In this document: in pieces, positions 1 through 11,047 of the stretch
How positions within the stretch are numbered: the first letter of the stretch is position 1
Layout: each line of letters starts with the position of its first letter
Source of the DNA: Hexactinellida sp. DTS-2022
Lineage: Eukaryota > Porifera > Hexactinellida
Reading direction: 5' to 3'
DNA: 64,000 bases
NCBI GenBank assembly: GCA_028753945.1
Contig: JAPNXP010000004.1
Location: 930,001 to 994,000, forward strand
The notes under the pieces: generated by a model
Database searches by the model: none
Told to the model about the DNA's origin: nothing
The model's input: the letters and a program-made list of their open reading frames with translations, nothing else
Program-made: the position numbers and the translations under genes

Positions 1-315
1 ATAAAATTCTCCGCCGTACCACTTTTTGAAAGGACGTGCCGACCCTGAAAGGGATAACCCAGAAATAGCAGAAACTTATTACAAAATTTATACTCAAATC
101 AACTTTTTTGCATAATTAAAGTCAATTATTGTCAAAACACAGCTTGAGAATACTTGGGTTGTGTTACCTCCAGTTGTTATCATATTGTTGTGAGAACGTT
201 ACCTGACCTTCAGGAGTGCATGGGGTAGGGAAACCTGTGTAAGTGGCAGTACGACGGAATACTAGGTAGTCAGACCTGGCAGTACGTTAGAAGTAACACT
301 AAGGTGTAACACTTA

Positions 316-371
316 GGTGGTCGAGGGGTAATTACCCTCCTGATGAGTCCCTGAATTGGGACGAAACCACC
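316..371 (+). ncRNA. Hammerhead ribozyme, type III
   Basis: This is a self-cleaving RNA. All invariant core elements are present in order. The stem III 5' strand GGTGG is at 316-320, followed by the T321-C322 cleavage position. Closed stem I is a hairpin at 323-339 (GAGGG/CCCTC, 7-nt loop). CTGATGA is at 340-346. Stem II is at 347-362 (GTCCC/GGGAC, 6-nt loop). GAAA is at 363-366 and the stem III 3' strand CCACC at 367-371. A366 pairs with T321 as the family requires. Stem III is open, so this is topology III. Cleavage is predicted after C322. No protein gene overlaps it. A small hammerhead-bearing retroelement or a transcribed repeat are both possible hosts. Confidence 0.87.
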
Positions 372-429
372 CACATGACATCCCCATGAGTTGAGGTCGC
401 CAATAGCGCCTAGTCTTCATACCAGCTTG

Positions 430-485
430 TGACCTCATCTATGACAAATAAAGGTCCTTTTGAATAGAGGTACCTTTATTTGTAC
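430..485. repeat. Hairpin-forming inverted repeat next to the ribozyme
   Basis: AAATAAAGGTCC near 446 and GGTACCTTTATTT near 471 are near-perfect inverse complements separated by about 12 bases, so the transcript can fold into a strong hairpin about 75 nt downstream of the hammerhead core. It may be part of the same repeat unit. No function is assigned. Confidence 0.5.
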
Positions 486-497
486 ACTAATCGGCCA

Positions 498-1060
498 GAA
501 GTATTTGAACAACAGGAATTATATTCCAGACACAATATGCTTCTTATAGCTTGTTTCTTAACAGCTGTTTAAACTAGTCTAAAATGAGTTTAAATACATT
601 TTTATAATTCTAAACTTCATAATATATTGGTATTTTAAGTCATTTTTATCCAATATCCATCAAGAAGCATAAGTGTCCCTGCCACTTACCACTTGTGGCA
701 CAAGTGGCACAAATTGAAATGTGGCTGTATCTCATTGGAAAATGATCGTAATGATTAGAAATTGTGTACCTAGAGTAATTAGACCATGTGGTATTCAAAT
801 CTGAAATTATAATTTGTATATTGTTATTGCTTCATAATGATCATAAATTATATATTTAATTAGCTAATTATATAGTTAATGAGATTAACACCTCAATAAT
901 TAATTAAATTCAAAAAAAATTTATTATACTTAAACATATCATTTTATGTCAACATCCAATTTGAAGCATCTACTAAAGTATTATGGCTGATAGAAGCTCG
1001 AATGTATGAATTCAAAATATTGTTGTTGGAATACTTTTCGACGGTTAGTGTATATTGACA
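498..1060 (+). repeat. Interspersed repeat family X, copy 1
   Basis: The segment is clearly homologous to 46015-47050. Shared blocks include the GTGGCACTTGTGGCACAAA-like stretch near 700, the block around ATTCAAATCTGAAAT (795) and TATATAGTTAATGAG near 870. No coding potential is visible. In the second copy the homology is interrupted by family Y, which dates Y as younger there. From about 1060 to 2140 I see no recognisable feature. Confidence 0.7.
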
Positions 1061-2139
1061 TTGGTTCAAAAATCAGTGCTGACTACACTAGATTGGTTAA
1101 ACTAGGAGATCAACTGCCAAATCTGACACACAACTATACTAATAGGTAAGACATACATACTTCTGACTATAGATGGTCGTATTCAATTATTCTTACAATT
1201 ATTCATATTAGACTATCAATTTCTTTTGTTGGAATTTTTGAGTTCAGACTTTCACTGTTGAACAGAGCATATTCTCTACAACGTATAAAGTTTCTGATAA
1301 ATACCATTGATTTATACAATGCTAATAAAGCTGTAATTTAATATCTGGGCGTATTACTCTAATCCAGTCATCTTTAAGATGTGCTAAATGTACAACCCTA
1401 ATTAATCCAAGAAATTAGAGATTGTATGAGGTGCGGTAGTAAGGGCTCTTGCTAAGGGCAGAAGCTAATCCTAGGTTAGCACATAACTTAATTACATTGA
1501 AGGTGATAAATAGACTCATGATATTAACATAGAACTAAACTGATTGGGAAACCAAACAGGATTTAGCGAAGTACATATATATAATTTCGGATATCAGTGT
1601 TAATAGATTATTAAATCGAACAAACCTCAATTTGTTTATGTTTATTAATGTTTAATGTTCAATCGCCCACCTTCTATGAAGAAGTTTATGGGCTATTTGA
1701 AAGGAACACACAACAATACAACAACACAAACATAACAAACAATGAACATGAAGAACAGAAAAAATATCCAAGTTTATTAATGTACTATATGTTTATGATA
1801 GACATAGGGAGAGAATTCCATTCCCGAATTGTTCTTGGGAATATCCACTTTTCCCAATTAATTCCTATACGACGTCATAACCCCATAAATCGTATAGTAC
1901 TTCGAATTTAATCTCGTCTTATCATCTACAATTGTATGCGGATCGGATAAAATCAGAAAAAGTTAATCCCATTGTGTTTTTCTGACGTCATAATCACGTT
2001 ATTTCATTTAGAAAATCAATAGATCGTTGCCAGCGTGTAAGATGATCCTTGCATGCAAATTTTGAGATCTCTAGAGCATATGGTATTTCCTATTTATTTT
2101 ACACAAACAAAAAAACAAAAAACCCCAGCACAATTGTGT

Positions 2140-2640
2140 TTTTAATATACGAGCCAAACGTCTCGTCGCTTTGCGAATTTCGGCGCTTAGAGCCTCAATT
2201 GAAGGCCGCTGTGCGGGCTTACTATGATATGAGCCCTTCGGTCTCGGTCGCTTTGCGATGATTTGGTGCCGGTTTGGTGCCCCTTTCTACAATGGAAAAT
2301 GGTATAAAGGGACGTTATATACATCCCTTTATACCATTTCCATAGTTTTAACTTGTTTTACATATTAGAAACTCTGGATTAATTTTAAATTTTCAATAAT
2401 TTGTTTACCTATTTTTGTAAACAACAACAACAATATATATTAATAGTAGAAAATTTCTAAATGCGAAATTCGAAATCAGCATACTTGTTTACCTATTATA
2501 ACATTTGTTTACCCATTATAACATTTGGAAGTTTGTTTACCCATTTATAATGATAAGTGTATATCTCATATATAAATGCGGTTTCTATTCCCCCATCACT
2601 TTACAATCTGGACAAACAAACAAACAACAATCGAGTTTTA
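2140..2640 (+). repeat. Interspersed repeat family Y, copy 1
   Basis: This is homologous to 17850-18345 (same orientation) and 46100-46590 (reverse). It holds the CTTCGGTCTCGGTCGCTTTGCG segment, an inverted pair around ACCATTTTCCAT near 2290-2340, repeated TGTTTACC stretches, and a terminal CATCACTTTA...GGACAAACAAAC block. No ORF is shared by the three copies, so it looks like a non-autonomous element. Confidence 0.7.
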
Positions 2641-2960
2641 ATAATATAGATGTGCCAAATTATTCGGAAGTATGTATAATAATATATTCCTCACAAAGTA
2701 CCCTTTTGGCCGAACTTCAATTTACAATTTACAATTTAATTAATCATTTATAACCAATTCATTCTGGTTCAAGAATGTAACATAGAGTAATTCATTTGGA
2801 TAATTATTCTCTGCAAGTTAATTAAATTCTCAATTCAGTTTGTTATACTTAACTCAAATTCTCACTACTTATCAATAATTCGTTTATAGCTCAATAAATT
2901 CCCAATGTTAGCTTTCACTACACCATAGGGATGCTCAGTAGCTCAATAAACACGCATAAA

Positions 2961-3090
2961 AATCAAAAACTACAGCTGTGCCGACAGCATGTACCTTTTA
3001 AAGCACTATATTTTGGTGTTTGGTGGATATATATTAGATAGTGCCTCCAAAGGAAAATGCTGTCGGCAGAGCTGTAATTTTAAATTTTTC
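2961..3090. repeat. Foldback hairpin repeat, copy 1
   Basis: Two arms of roughly 50 bases are inverse complements (CAGCTGTGCCGACAGCATGT near 2973 against GCTGTCGGCAGAGCTG near 3059), with a 30-40 base loop. The same hairpin with a different loop occurs at 30284-30414. It is a foldback MITE or a structured small-RNA precursor family. Confidence 0.7.
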
Positions 3091-3249
3091 ATCACGTCAC
3101 CATCACTACAAAGGTATTATACCATTGAGAGGTGTTTCAGAGGGCATCGACCCTTAGTTTGTTTGAAGTTTCCTTTTATCCCACTTCGTTTCAGAGATAT
3201 CCAAATTTTAGTACAAAAAACTTTGTAACCAAATCTTTTGACGATGTCA

Positions 3250-3360
3250 TATAATAATAACTAGCGCGCTTCGCTTGCTAGGTCGCTTCACGGCAGAACA
3301 CAACAACACACACGAACCGCTTCGCGGTTGGTGTGTGGTTTATATACTTCGAAGATTGAT
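3250..3360. repeat. Small GC-rich palindromes in AT-rich spacer
   Basis: The stretch holds short hairpins such as CCGCTTCGCGG (about 3318), with similar GCGCTTCGC strings around them. It resembles the palindromes in family Y but is not a full copy. No gene is visible between 3090 and 3585. Confidence 0.4.
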
Positions 3361-3584
3361 TATAAAGCGAAAATAGGCCTAAATAGTCAAATTTAACAAT
3401 GTTAAATTATAATGATTACGTCACCATGCGATAATGAGTAAACATATTGGAAATCTGGCGTTACCAACATGCCCGCATCATTTAATGTGCATATTCTATA
3501 GATTTTCAGATTTTTATCTATTAGAGGGTGCGAATTATGTGCTATTAAGTGATTTTTCAGGGTTCTCAAAATGTGACAATGACG

Positions 3585-4108
3585 TCATAACTTGGCGAGG
3601 TGTGAGAAATTTCGAGTGACTAACGTCTGTAACCTTTCGTTTCGTTCTTGGATAGTCCTGGATGCTATTTTTCCTCTGTGTAGTTCATGCAGTGACTGTT
3701 CTCTTTGTAACGCAGTTAATAGTTTGCTTATTGTTGGATGAAATACTGATAAAGTGGTTTGAAAGGCATTATGCCAACCTTCGACATAGTTGTTGGTACG
3801 TGCTTGATGATTCCCAACTCTGGTAAACATGTTCCATATTCTGATAGGATAGAGTGGAGCTCTTCTACTTAAATTTGGTAGCTTTCTACCTATGTAATAG
3901 TTTTCGAAATAGTTGGCCACGGATATTGCATTTTCAGGAAAATCGTGCATCAATATATTGAAACAATCATTACGTCTATTTCAGGGACAAAGGCAAACTG
4001 GGTAACATTTTAATTTTCAATGAGAAATCGCGGTCTTATCGGTAATTTGTAGTTAATCCTTCTGCATGAATTCTTCGGTAAATATTTTGCTATAGATGCA
4101 AAGAAACG
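3585..4108 (-). pseudogene. MULE transposase, C-terminal half (split gene A)
   Basis: The minus-strand translation holds the end of a Mutator-like DDE transposase: the YIGRKLP motif, the NNYVEGWHNAF motif with the catalytic Glu, and a basic tail. The region 3954-4100 adds further sequence with stops, so the gene is decayed. The matching N-terminal half lies at 11906-12308. The frame continues across the junction if the element at 4109-11905 and one copy of its 8-bp duplication are taken out. The gene was therefore one piece before that insertion. Confidence 0.75.
4101..4108. repeat. 8-bp target site duplication of the KDZ-like element, left
   Basis: AAAGAAAC here is repeated exactly at 11906-11913, directly outside the terminal inverted repeats. 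Confidence 0.75.
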
Positions 4109-4246
4109 AGCTATTAAAAATGACTAGGCGCTTGCGCCTAACCTACTAGGCGCTAGCGCCTAACCTACTAGCGCTAGCGCTTAACTAGTCATTCACTAGC
4201 GCTTAACTAGTCATTCACTAGCGCTTAACTAGTCATTCACTAGCGC
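4109..4246. repeat. Left terminal repeat with GCGCTAGCGC array
   Basis: The self-complementary unit GGCGCTAGCGCC and its variants repeat several times, then TAACTAGTCATTCACTAGCGC-like units recur three times. It is the inverse of 11805-11905. Confidence 0.75.
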
Positions 4247-4336
4247 TTTATAATAATTGTTAATAAACCAAGCACTTTATTACTTATCTTGAGATAATGT
4301 TAATAAATTTTAATTGAACCTGATTTTTGTGTTTCT

Positions 4337-5890
4337 GTGATGGCACGCATGACCAAACGAAATGCCCGCGAAAAGTTAATAAAATCTGTCGATCAATTTC
4401 ACAAGACTACCGGAGAATTCGTGCGAATCACTTTTACTTGGGCTGGTAGTCTGGAAATCGTCGGGCCCATTAAATTCTCTGAATTTATTCAACAAAATAC
4501 GGAGGAGGCGTGGCGCGGTTTGGCCTTATCTAGCAACTTCGATAAAACAATAAAACCTTCATTGGATATCGAGATGTTCAACCTACTACACGAAGACAGT
4601 CACAAGTGTTCACAGGAAAGGTTGAGAAAAATAGTTACTTGGGCAACTAAAAAATCAGTAGGTTAGTAGAACTTATTTAAATTAAAGATTTAGTTACAAC
4701 TTACAACACATTTTTATTTCATACGTATGTCTTCATTTTAGGACGTTCGAGAGACATTTGGGGTAGAGAGAAATTCAAACCTTCTTGGTGGCCGCATGAT
4801 GTTCAATTTGTATGCATCTCAAAAAATACAAAAAATACAAAAAAATATGGAATAAATAAAACAACACTAATTAAATAGTTGAAGCATATAAACGAAATCT
4901 TGGCATAAATGACGTTGAACATGAGATAATAACTAGTACACCAATTAAGCGCAAAGCCATTGATATAATAGCTACTCCCACCAAGAGAGAGAAATTAGAC
5001 GATGTTATGTCCAACTCAGATAGTTCCTTATTTTGTGGAATAATTGAAACCCCAGAGCAGCCCACGAATACTACGGCATTATACCCATCGTCTCTACACT
5101 TGCCTCCTAACTTCAATAACTATTCACCAGTTGTAAGCAAGAATAAAAAGCTAGCCCCCTCTACAAAAAGAAAGTGTATGGAAGAACTTTCAAACCCTTC
5201 AGTTATGCTGACAGATAATACAATGCATACTGTGTAAGTATTTATTTAATAAAATAAATAGAACTCCAATTTATTATCAATATTGCTGTTGGTTTATCTA
5301 ATTAATATAGTATTACTTTTTACTTGACAAAGGAAGCTATTGCCTTGTAATGTTTGTTCTTTTTAGTTACCAAACAGATTTGTGAATTATTATTTAATAT
5401 TTATTTCTCTAATAGAAGGTTCTGAAGAATACTTACCCATCTGTGAATGGCTTGCAGGATACCATATTTGCCAGGTTTGTTAATCCGAGGGTAATTAGAC
5501 CCAATTTTTTAACACAATTATCTTTCACAGAAAATGATGTTTAGAAATATGGTGACGCGGCAACCAACAACCCAGATCCATTTTACTGGAGAAAGCCACT
5601 GGGTAACATCTAGTTATAGAAGCAGTGAAGAGGTTCTTCTCTATGATTCGTTGTACAATTATCGTACCTCAATGGAACTAGATACACAACTTGCTCAATT
5701 ATATGCGACCGAATCAATGCAATTGAACGTGATTGCTCCTAGAATTCAACGCCAAAAAGGAGCATATGATTGTGGACTGTTTGCATGGCTAGTAACTTGG
5801 AAACACAATTATTTGCTATTGGCGTACATATTCGTACGTAAGTATAGTAACCCAACTCACTTGTAATTATTTTTCAATCCAGGAAAGTAA
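4337..5890 (+). CDS. Transposon gene: NRF1-like DNA-binding domain plus ULP1-like cysteine protease
   Basis: Exon 1 (4337-4661) starts with ATG and joins over an 80-nt GT-AG intron (4662-4741) to an exon encoding IWGREKFKPSWWPHDVQF. This matches the conserved core of the NRF1/erect-wing DNA-binding domain. A third exon (about 4877-5233) is Ser/Thr/Lys-rich with KRK motifs, probably a nuclear linker. A short exon lies near 5417-5475. The exon from about 5531 carries a C48/ULP1 peptidase fold with candidate His (GESHWV), Asp (LLYDSL), Gln and Cys (RQKGAYDCGLF). A canonical GTAAGT...CCAG intron follows (5837-5881). Exon borders between 4812 and 5530 are approximate. It probably binds the transposon ends or removes SUMO-like modifiers (inference). 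Confidence 0.65.
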
Positions 5891-5916
5891 CTGAAGAAAT
5901 CTATTTCCGAAGAGCA

Positions 5917-6657
5917 CAGTGGCGTAGGGAGGGGGGGTCATATAGCTGTTGAATAAACATACAAATATGCCAAGCGATACCCTACTAGGTTTATGGAAAT
6001 GTTATTTAGTGTTTTTTTTTTGTTAATGGGTAGAGATTACTGCAATAGAATTTCCCGTACCGCAAATCGGTCTTTTGTTAAAGTAATTTTTTTAAATCGC
6101 TGGGTACGATGCCCTCAGATCCCCTTATTGGCTCGCTTCACTCGCTCAGGACCCCCAGGGACGTCACCACGGGGGGGCTAGGGGGAAATGTCCCCCCTGG
6201 TAGAAATTCTCGCCCCGGGGCAATGCCCCCCATGGAAAAATATATTGAACTATTTAATTCTCTGATTCATTGATCCTATTGAATTCAATTTAATGAGTTC
6301 ACATTTTCCAATCCATTTGAGTCATATACCTGTACGAGGCTCCAATTTTCCCCTATACATTGGTCAAGATCCCTAGACACCTCAAAAATTTTTCTCGCTC
6401 GCTTCGCTCGCTCGTCAGAAATGTTAATCTACTCTTAGATTGAAACGAATTACACTAACCAAAACATTTTCATACTTTGCAGGACATTAAACTAGAAAGC
6501 TTCATCTTTATCGCATAGTTTTTGGTAACGTCAACTGCTAGATTTAACACCAATTTAATGTTTTCGCTCCCTGGAAATTTCTGTGCCCCCCCTAGGTGAA
6601 AAATCCTGGCAACGTCCCTGAGGACCCCCCCAATCCAAAACCCTGGCTACGCCCCTG
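5917..6657. mobile_element. hAT-type non-autonomous element
   Basis: It runs from CAGTGGCGTAGGG to the inverse CCTGGCTACGCCCCTG. The flanking octamers GAAGAGCA (5909-5916) and GATGAGCA (6658-6665) differ at one base, as expected for an older 8-bp duplication. The interior is G/C-homopolymer-rich and has no long ORF. It lies inside the minus-strand KDZ-like gene. Confidence 0.75.
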
Positions 6658-7032
6658 GATGAGCAGGGTTGTTCAATTAGTATACGTAAAGGGTGTTTAA
6701 CTGGGATACCGACATTTCGAGACGCGACAATTCGAGATGCGACATTTCGATACCGACAATTCGAGACGCGGACAATTCGAGACGCGACAGTTCGAGACGC
6801 GACAATTCGATACGTTGACAATTCGATACGCGACAATTCGATACGTGTTTTGGAATAATATTTTGCAAAATTACCATAGCGTGCACAATAATGAATAAGA
6901 TTCAATAACAATGAAATGGTGGCAAATTGATGCATGAATATTTGACAAGGCTTCTGTTTGTGTCATTACCAGTATATAAAAAGCAAAAATATATCATTAG
7001 GAAATATTTTCCAATCTACTCTTAAATAATCC

Positions 7033-8316
7033 ATGGCTGAGTTCATTCCTCCTCAATTTCGCCTTATCACCTCAAGCAGGGGTGGCAATAAACTAGTAGA
7101 AAACGGATTTATGTATGATAAACACAAAATATCAGGGAACGTTACTTATTGGCAATGTGAAAGAAGGTCTGACTGCAAAGCAAGACTTCACACTGACGGT
7201 ATGCAAATTATTAAACGCATAAATCAGCACTTTCATGGCCCAGACATACATAAAGTTAGCTGTTTAGAAGTTAAAGCTGGGATCAAACGAAAAGCTGAGC
7301 AGACACAGGATAGCTCACATCATATTTCAGCTGAGGGAGTCCTAAGTATTTCTGACATGACCGCTGTCAGACTACCAAAGATGAATAGTTTAAAGCGTAC
7401 AATTCAACGTAAGCGTTCTATAACAAATTCGATTCCAGTTCAACCTCAAAGCTTAGAGGAACTTCAGATACCTATTGAGTTTCAAAGAACTGCAAAGAAT
7501 GATGTGTTCCTGCTCTATGACTCAGGACCAGAACTTCGGAGGATCTTAATATTTGGTACTCAGAGAAATGTTGAAATGTTAAAGTTAGCTCACATATGGT
7601 TGGCCGATGGCACATTTAAGACTGCTGCTATACTATTTGAACAAGTTTATGTCATTCATGCATTGAGAGGTGGACCAGAGCCATTGCGAGATGGTCATCT
7701 ACTTCCAAGCTTATTTGTTTTGTTGACAAATAAAACTCAAGACATCTATATGAAAATGTGGGAAGCAATTCAACAACTATGTCCACTAGCACAACCAACT
7801 CATATGTTGATGGATTTTGAAAAGGCAGCAATAAATAGTTTTCTCCATTACTGGCCACATACCGTTGTGAAAGGTTGTTTCTTTCACCTAACCCAAAATA
7901 TTTTTAGAAAGGTACAGAGCGAAGGACTTCAAAATGAGTACCAACAAAATCCAGACTTTGCGTTGCAGGTGAAACTTCTACCAGCTCTTGCGTTCGCACC
8001 ACCATTTGATGTTCAAACACTCTTCCCGGTTGTAGTTCAGAATCTTCCCATGCCAGTAACTGAAGGTTTGGTTCTATATTTCGAACGTACATACATTGGA
8101 AGAACCCTCCCGGGTGGTTCATTTCAACAACCCATATTTCCCATTGCAATGTGGAACTACCATCTAGAAGCACTCGCAGGATACCCCAGAACAACCAATG
8201 CAGTGGAGGCCTGGCACCGCTCTTTCAATTCTACTGTTGGTTGTCATCACCCGACTATTTGGAAATTTATACAAGCATTAAAATTGGAACAGGGCATTGT
8301 AGAAGTAAACAAATGA
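7033..8316 (+). CDS. FLYWCH-type Mutator-like transposase
   Basis: This is a DNA transposase of the Mutator-like class, 427 codons from ATG 7033. A FLYWCH zinc finger spans about residues 9-70 (C42, C48, H66, H68). The DDE core follows: D192 in LADGTFKT, D261 in MLMDFEKAA, the GCFFHL motif at about 281-286, and E392 in NAVEAWHRSF. The stop after IVEVNK looks premature. The next 50 codons in another frame (about 8310-8459, through KQMKFLAGEK to IGID) read like the normal C-terminus and align with the tail of the MULE copy at 3585-3953. A one-base slip near 8300-8315 or an unusual splice separates them. It is the only gene between the element's inverted repeats. Confidence 0.88.
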   Translation: MAEFIPPQFRLITSSRGGNKLVENGFMYDKHKISGNVTYWQCERRSDCKARLHTDGMQIIKRINQHFHGPDIHKVSCLEVKAGIKRKAEQTQDSSHHISAEGVLSISDMTAVRLPKMNSLKRTIQRKRSITNSIPVQPQSLEELQIPIEFQRTAKNDVFLLYDSGPELRRILIFGTQRNVEMLKLAHIWLADGTFKTAAILFEQVYVIHALRGGPEPLRDGHLLPSLFVLLTNKTQDIYMKMWEAIQQLCPLAQPTHMLMDFEKAAINSFLHYWPHTVVKGCFFHLTQNIFRKVQSEGLQNEYQQNPDFALQVKLLPALAFAPPFDVQTLFPVVVQNLPMPVTEGLVLYFERTYIGRTLPGGSFQQPIFPIAMWNYHLEALAGYPRTTNAVEAWHRSFNSTVGCHHPTIWKFIQALKLEQGIVEVNK

Positions 8317-8459
8317 AATTCCTAGCAGGGGAAAAACCAACAAAGCGGATCAAATGGCAACATCAGGAGGAAACACTCAAGAATATAATCCAAGACTACT
8401 TAAATCGCACGATGTTGGAATTTTTGAAGGGTGTTGCTCATCAAATAGGAATAGATTAA
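8305..8459 (+). CDS. Out-of-frame C-terminal tail of the MULE transposase
   Basis: About 50 codons, from KQMKFLAGEK to the stop at 8457-8459, lie in a different frame from the main transposase ORF that stops at 8316. The basic, amphipathic composition and the alignment with the tail of copy A indicate that this was the native C-terminus. Confidence 0.6.
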
Positions 8460-9466
8460 ATTAACTATATACGTACGTATATAATATACAAGTATTTCAA
8501 CTTTATTCTCTTAATTGTATTTAAGCATATTATTAGAGCTATTCCAGTTAATTAAGCAAGTTTATATTATTCCAAAGCACGTATCGAATTGTCGCGTATC
8601 GAATTGTCAACGTATCGAATTGTCGCGTCTCGAACTGTCGCGTCTCGAATTGTCCGCGTCTCGAATTGTCGGTATCGAAATGTCGCATCTCGAATTGTCG
8701 CGTCTCGAAATGTCGGTATCCCGTTTAACTAGGCGATTGACTTTCTTTATGACACAGTGGAGTAGAATAACAACGTTTCGATGCAAAGTTATTTGATCCT
8801 GATTATCAATCTTAGGGGGAATTGAGTTAATCAAAACATCAAGAGTATGACTTTTCTTATATACTTCTTGCAAGCATTCAATAGGAATTGTTTGTCCAAG
8901 TGACAACTTTGATATAATTTTTCTTTGTCTACCACTAAGTGCCGAGAATCTGAATACTGCGCTTATTGTTTCAGAACTAGCAACTAATTTGATAACTTCA
9001 TTAACGCGAGGTAATTTGGGATCTACAACTCTTAGTGAACCCAATGGTTGAGAAGAAAAACGGAGAAAACTTATAAATTCAGATATTTGCAAGTTAATTA
9101 ACATGGATTCAAAGGATGAAAGATCAAGACCCACCTCTGAATACTGGTTAAGCATTTTACGTAATTTGACATTAGCGATAAAAAGACGTTCACCCAATGG
9201 TATAATTGGAAAAGTTTGTCCTTCGTCTACACGACTGGGCAGATCTGGTTATTGCCTTGTGGTGCCCATAGCAATGCCATCCAAAATTATAATTGCAGGG
9301 GTATCTTTGCAGACTGGACAAGTAAAATTCTTTCATAGTCAATATCGACCAACTTTAGATAACAATTCCATGCTTGCTGGAAAACATGGTATTTGTACTT
9401 TAATTCTCTTCCCATTCTTGTAAGCGTGTTATTTTCGTGTCCCTACAAATGATTAAAGCGTGTCCC

Positions 9467-9629
9467 CAGTGTTTTTTTTAAGGATTTGCTCAGAGGGCCC
9501 TACCAACAATTAGAGGCCCTCACTCTACATTTCAAGATATTGAGTACTTAGAACGTTAAAAATTAGAGGCCCATTGAGAAAAATTAGAAGCCCATTTTGG
9601 GCCTCTAATTTGCCTTAAAAAAAACACTG
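9467..9629. mobile_element. 163-bp hAT MITE
   Basis: The ends are CAGTGTTTTTTTTAAGG and CCTTAAAAAAAACACTG, with exact flanking octamers CGTGTCCC (9459-9466 and 9630-9637). The inside holds repeated AATTAGAGGCCC and related units. A direct copy of the flank CGTGTCCCTACAAATGATT occurs on both sides. Confidence 0.85.
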
Positions 9630-11047
9630 CGTGTCCCTACAAATGATTAAAGGTAAATTAAAATCCTCATTAATAATTCATTGCTGGCCAGCAAAATTAA
9701 AAATTGTACCATCATTTTATAGAAAATAGTCACAACAATTTGTTTATAATGAGCAATAACAACTCTCGTTCTCCTACTATATGGCCAGCTCTTTTAATTG
9801 TTTATAAGATTTAACAAACCTTAAGAAACTGTATAGAGGATTTCTTGATACTGTCATGAGTTCACTGTACTCAATCAGGAGGCCATAATGAACGAAATAT
9901 TTATATTTATATTTATTAGTTGTATATCTTGGCCTTCATATCCTATCTTGCACTGACACTTTCCTCTGCAAGTAGAACTATACACTACATAAACGAAATT
10001 AAGTTAAAATATCGTTAGAATTATCTAAAACAATTTTATAATTTAAGTAGGTTTTAATATTATATAAAGTTATACATTTTAGGCTATACCTCGGTATTCT
10101 TTGAGCTGGCGAACCTCACTCTCCAAATATAGGATAACTCCACTTTTTTCTAACTTCAAATTAGCTTCTGCAAATTCAAAGCCTAATGGACATGTTTGCA
10201 GCATTTTTTCTGGGTATAAATTATCTGGAATTAGGATACCAGATACTAATTGATGCTTTGAAACATCTGAAAGGGTTCTGCTCAAAGCAAATGGAATCTT
10301 TGTTGTAGAAATACATTCAGATTTTCGTTGAGGTTGAACATTTCGAGGTACTTGAGGTATAAGGTTTTCTGGGATATTCTGGATAATTAATTTAAAATTG
10401 CAGGATCTTTCACAAGATGTACATGACCATTTTTTCTCTTGTAAACGATAATTGTGAATATTAATTGGACAAACAACTAAGATGATGTGAACACTATCTA
10501 CTATGTAACATGCCACGTTCTGAATGAAATAGGCATTTATTGTGATGAATCGTATATAACAAATGCAGTGCTCATAAACTAAGCAGTGAATGCAGTCAAT
10601 CGAATGGCAATGGTTACAACATTTGGTGTCCGTTTTCACGGATACCAAACTCTTTGCGAGGAATATTTTACCTATAGGAATATAAATAAAATACTAAATG
10701 AATATAATTGGTTTAAATCATTAATGATAACAGGGCAAACCTTGATTGCATGTAAAGTCTGGAAAGAGTGTCAGGTTAGAATCCAAGAGATTCAAAAAAT
10801 GAGGACTTTTTACTAGAAGGCCTATATATTGACCGATTCTTGAAATTGGAACGGTTTTTATTTCTACATCATAATTGTAATCAGAATCAGCAAGATACAT
10901 AGTTGGTAGTAACTGTGTCTCAGGTATTCTATAGTGTTCATGACTAGTCTGAGTTTCATGAAAAGAAGGAATATCAACTGTTAGTACATGTGAAATAGTT
11001 GTAGATAATTCTTCCGATAATCTGCGTTTTTTGTGAGTAGGCTGTAC

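Larger units (their letters stand above)
6703..8722 (+). mobile_element. Complete MULE transposon with about 159-bp terminal inverted repeats
   Basis: Near-identical inverted repeats (6703-6861 and 8564-8722) begin GGGATACCGACATTTCGAG and consist of degenerate CGACAATTCGAGACG units. The exact octamer GTTTAACT flanks both sides (6695-6702, 8723-8730). The single gene inside encodes a FLYWCH-MULE transposase. The near-identity of the two ends suggests a recent insertion. Confidence 0.9.

Noticed and set aside
6390..6415. CTCGCTCGCTTCGCTCGCTC repeats as bacterial DNA contamination
   Set aside because: Such strings recur inside hAT-type elements here (6127, 6390, 49030) with eukaryotic surroundings.
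6555..6935. Minus-strand ORF of Arg/Ser-rich repeats (RIELSR, ASRIV)
   Set aside because: The repeats are translations of the CGACAATTCGAG units in the MULE terminal repeat, not a protein.
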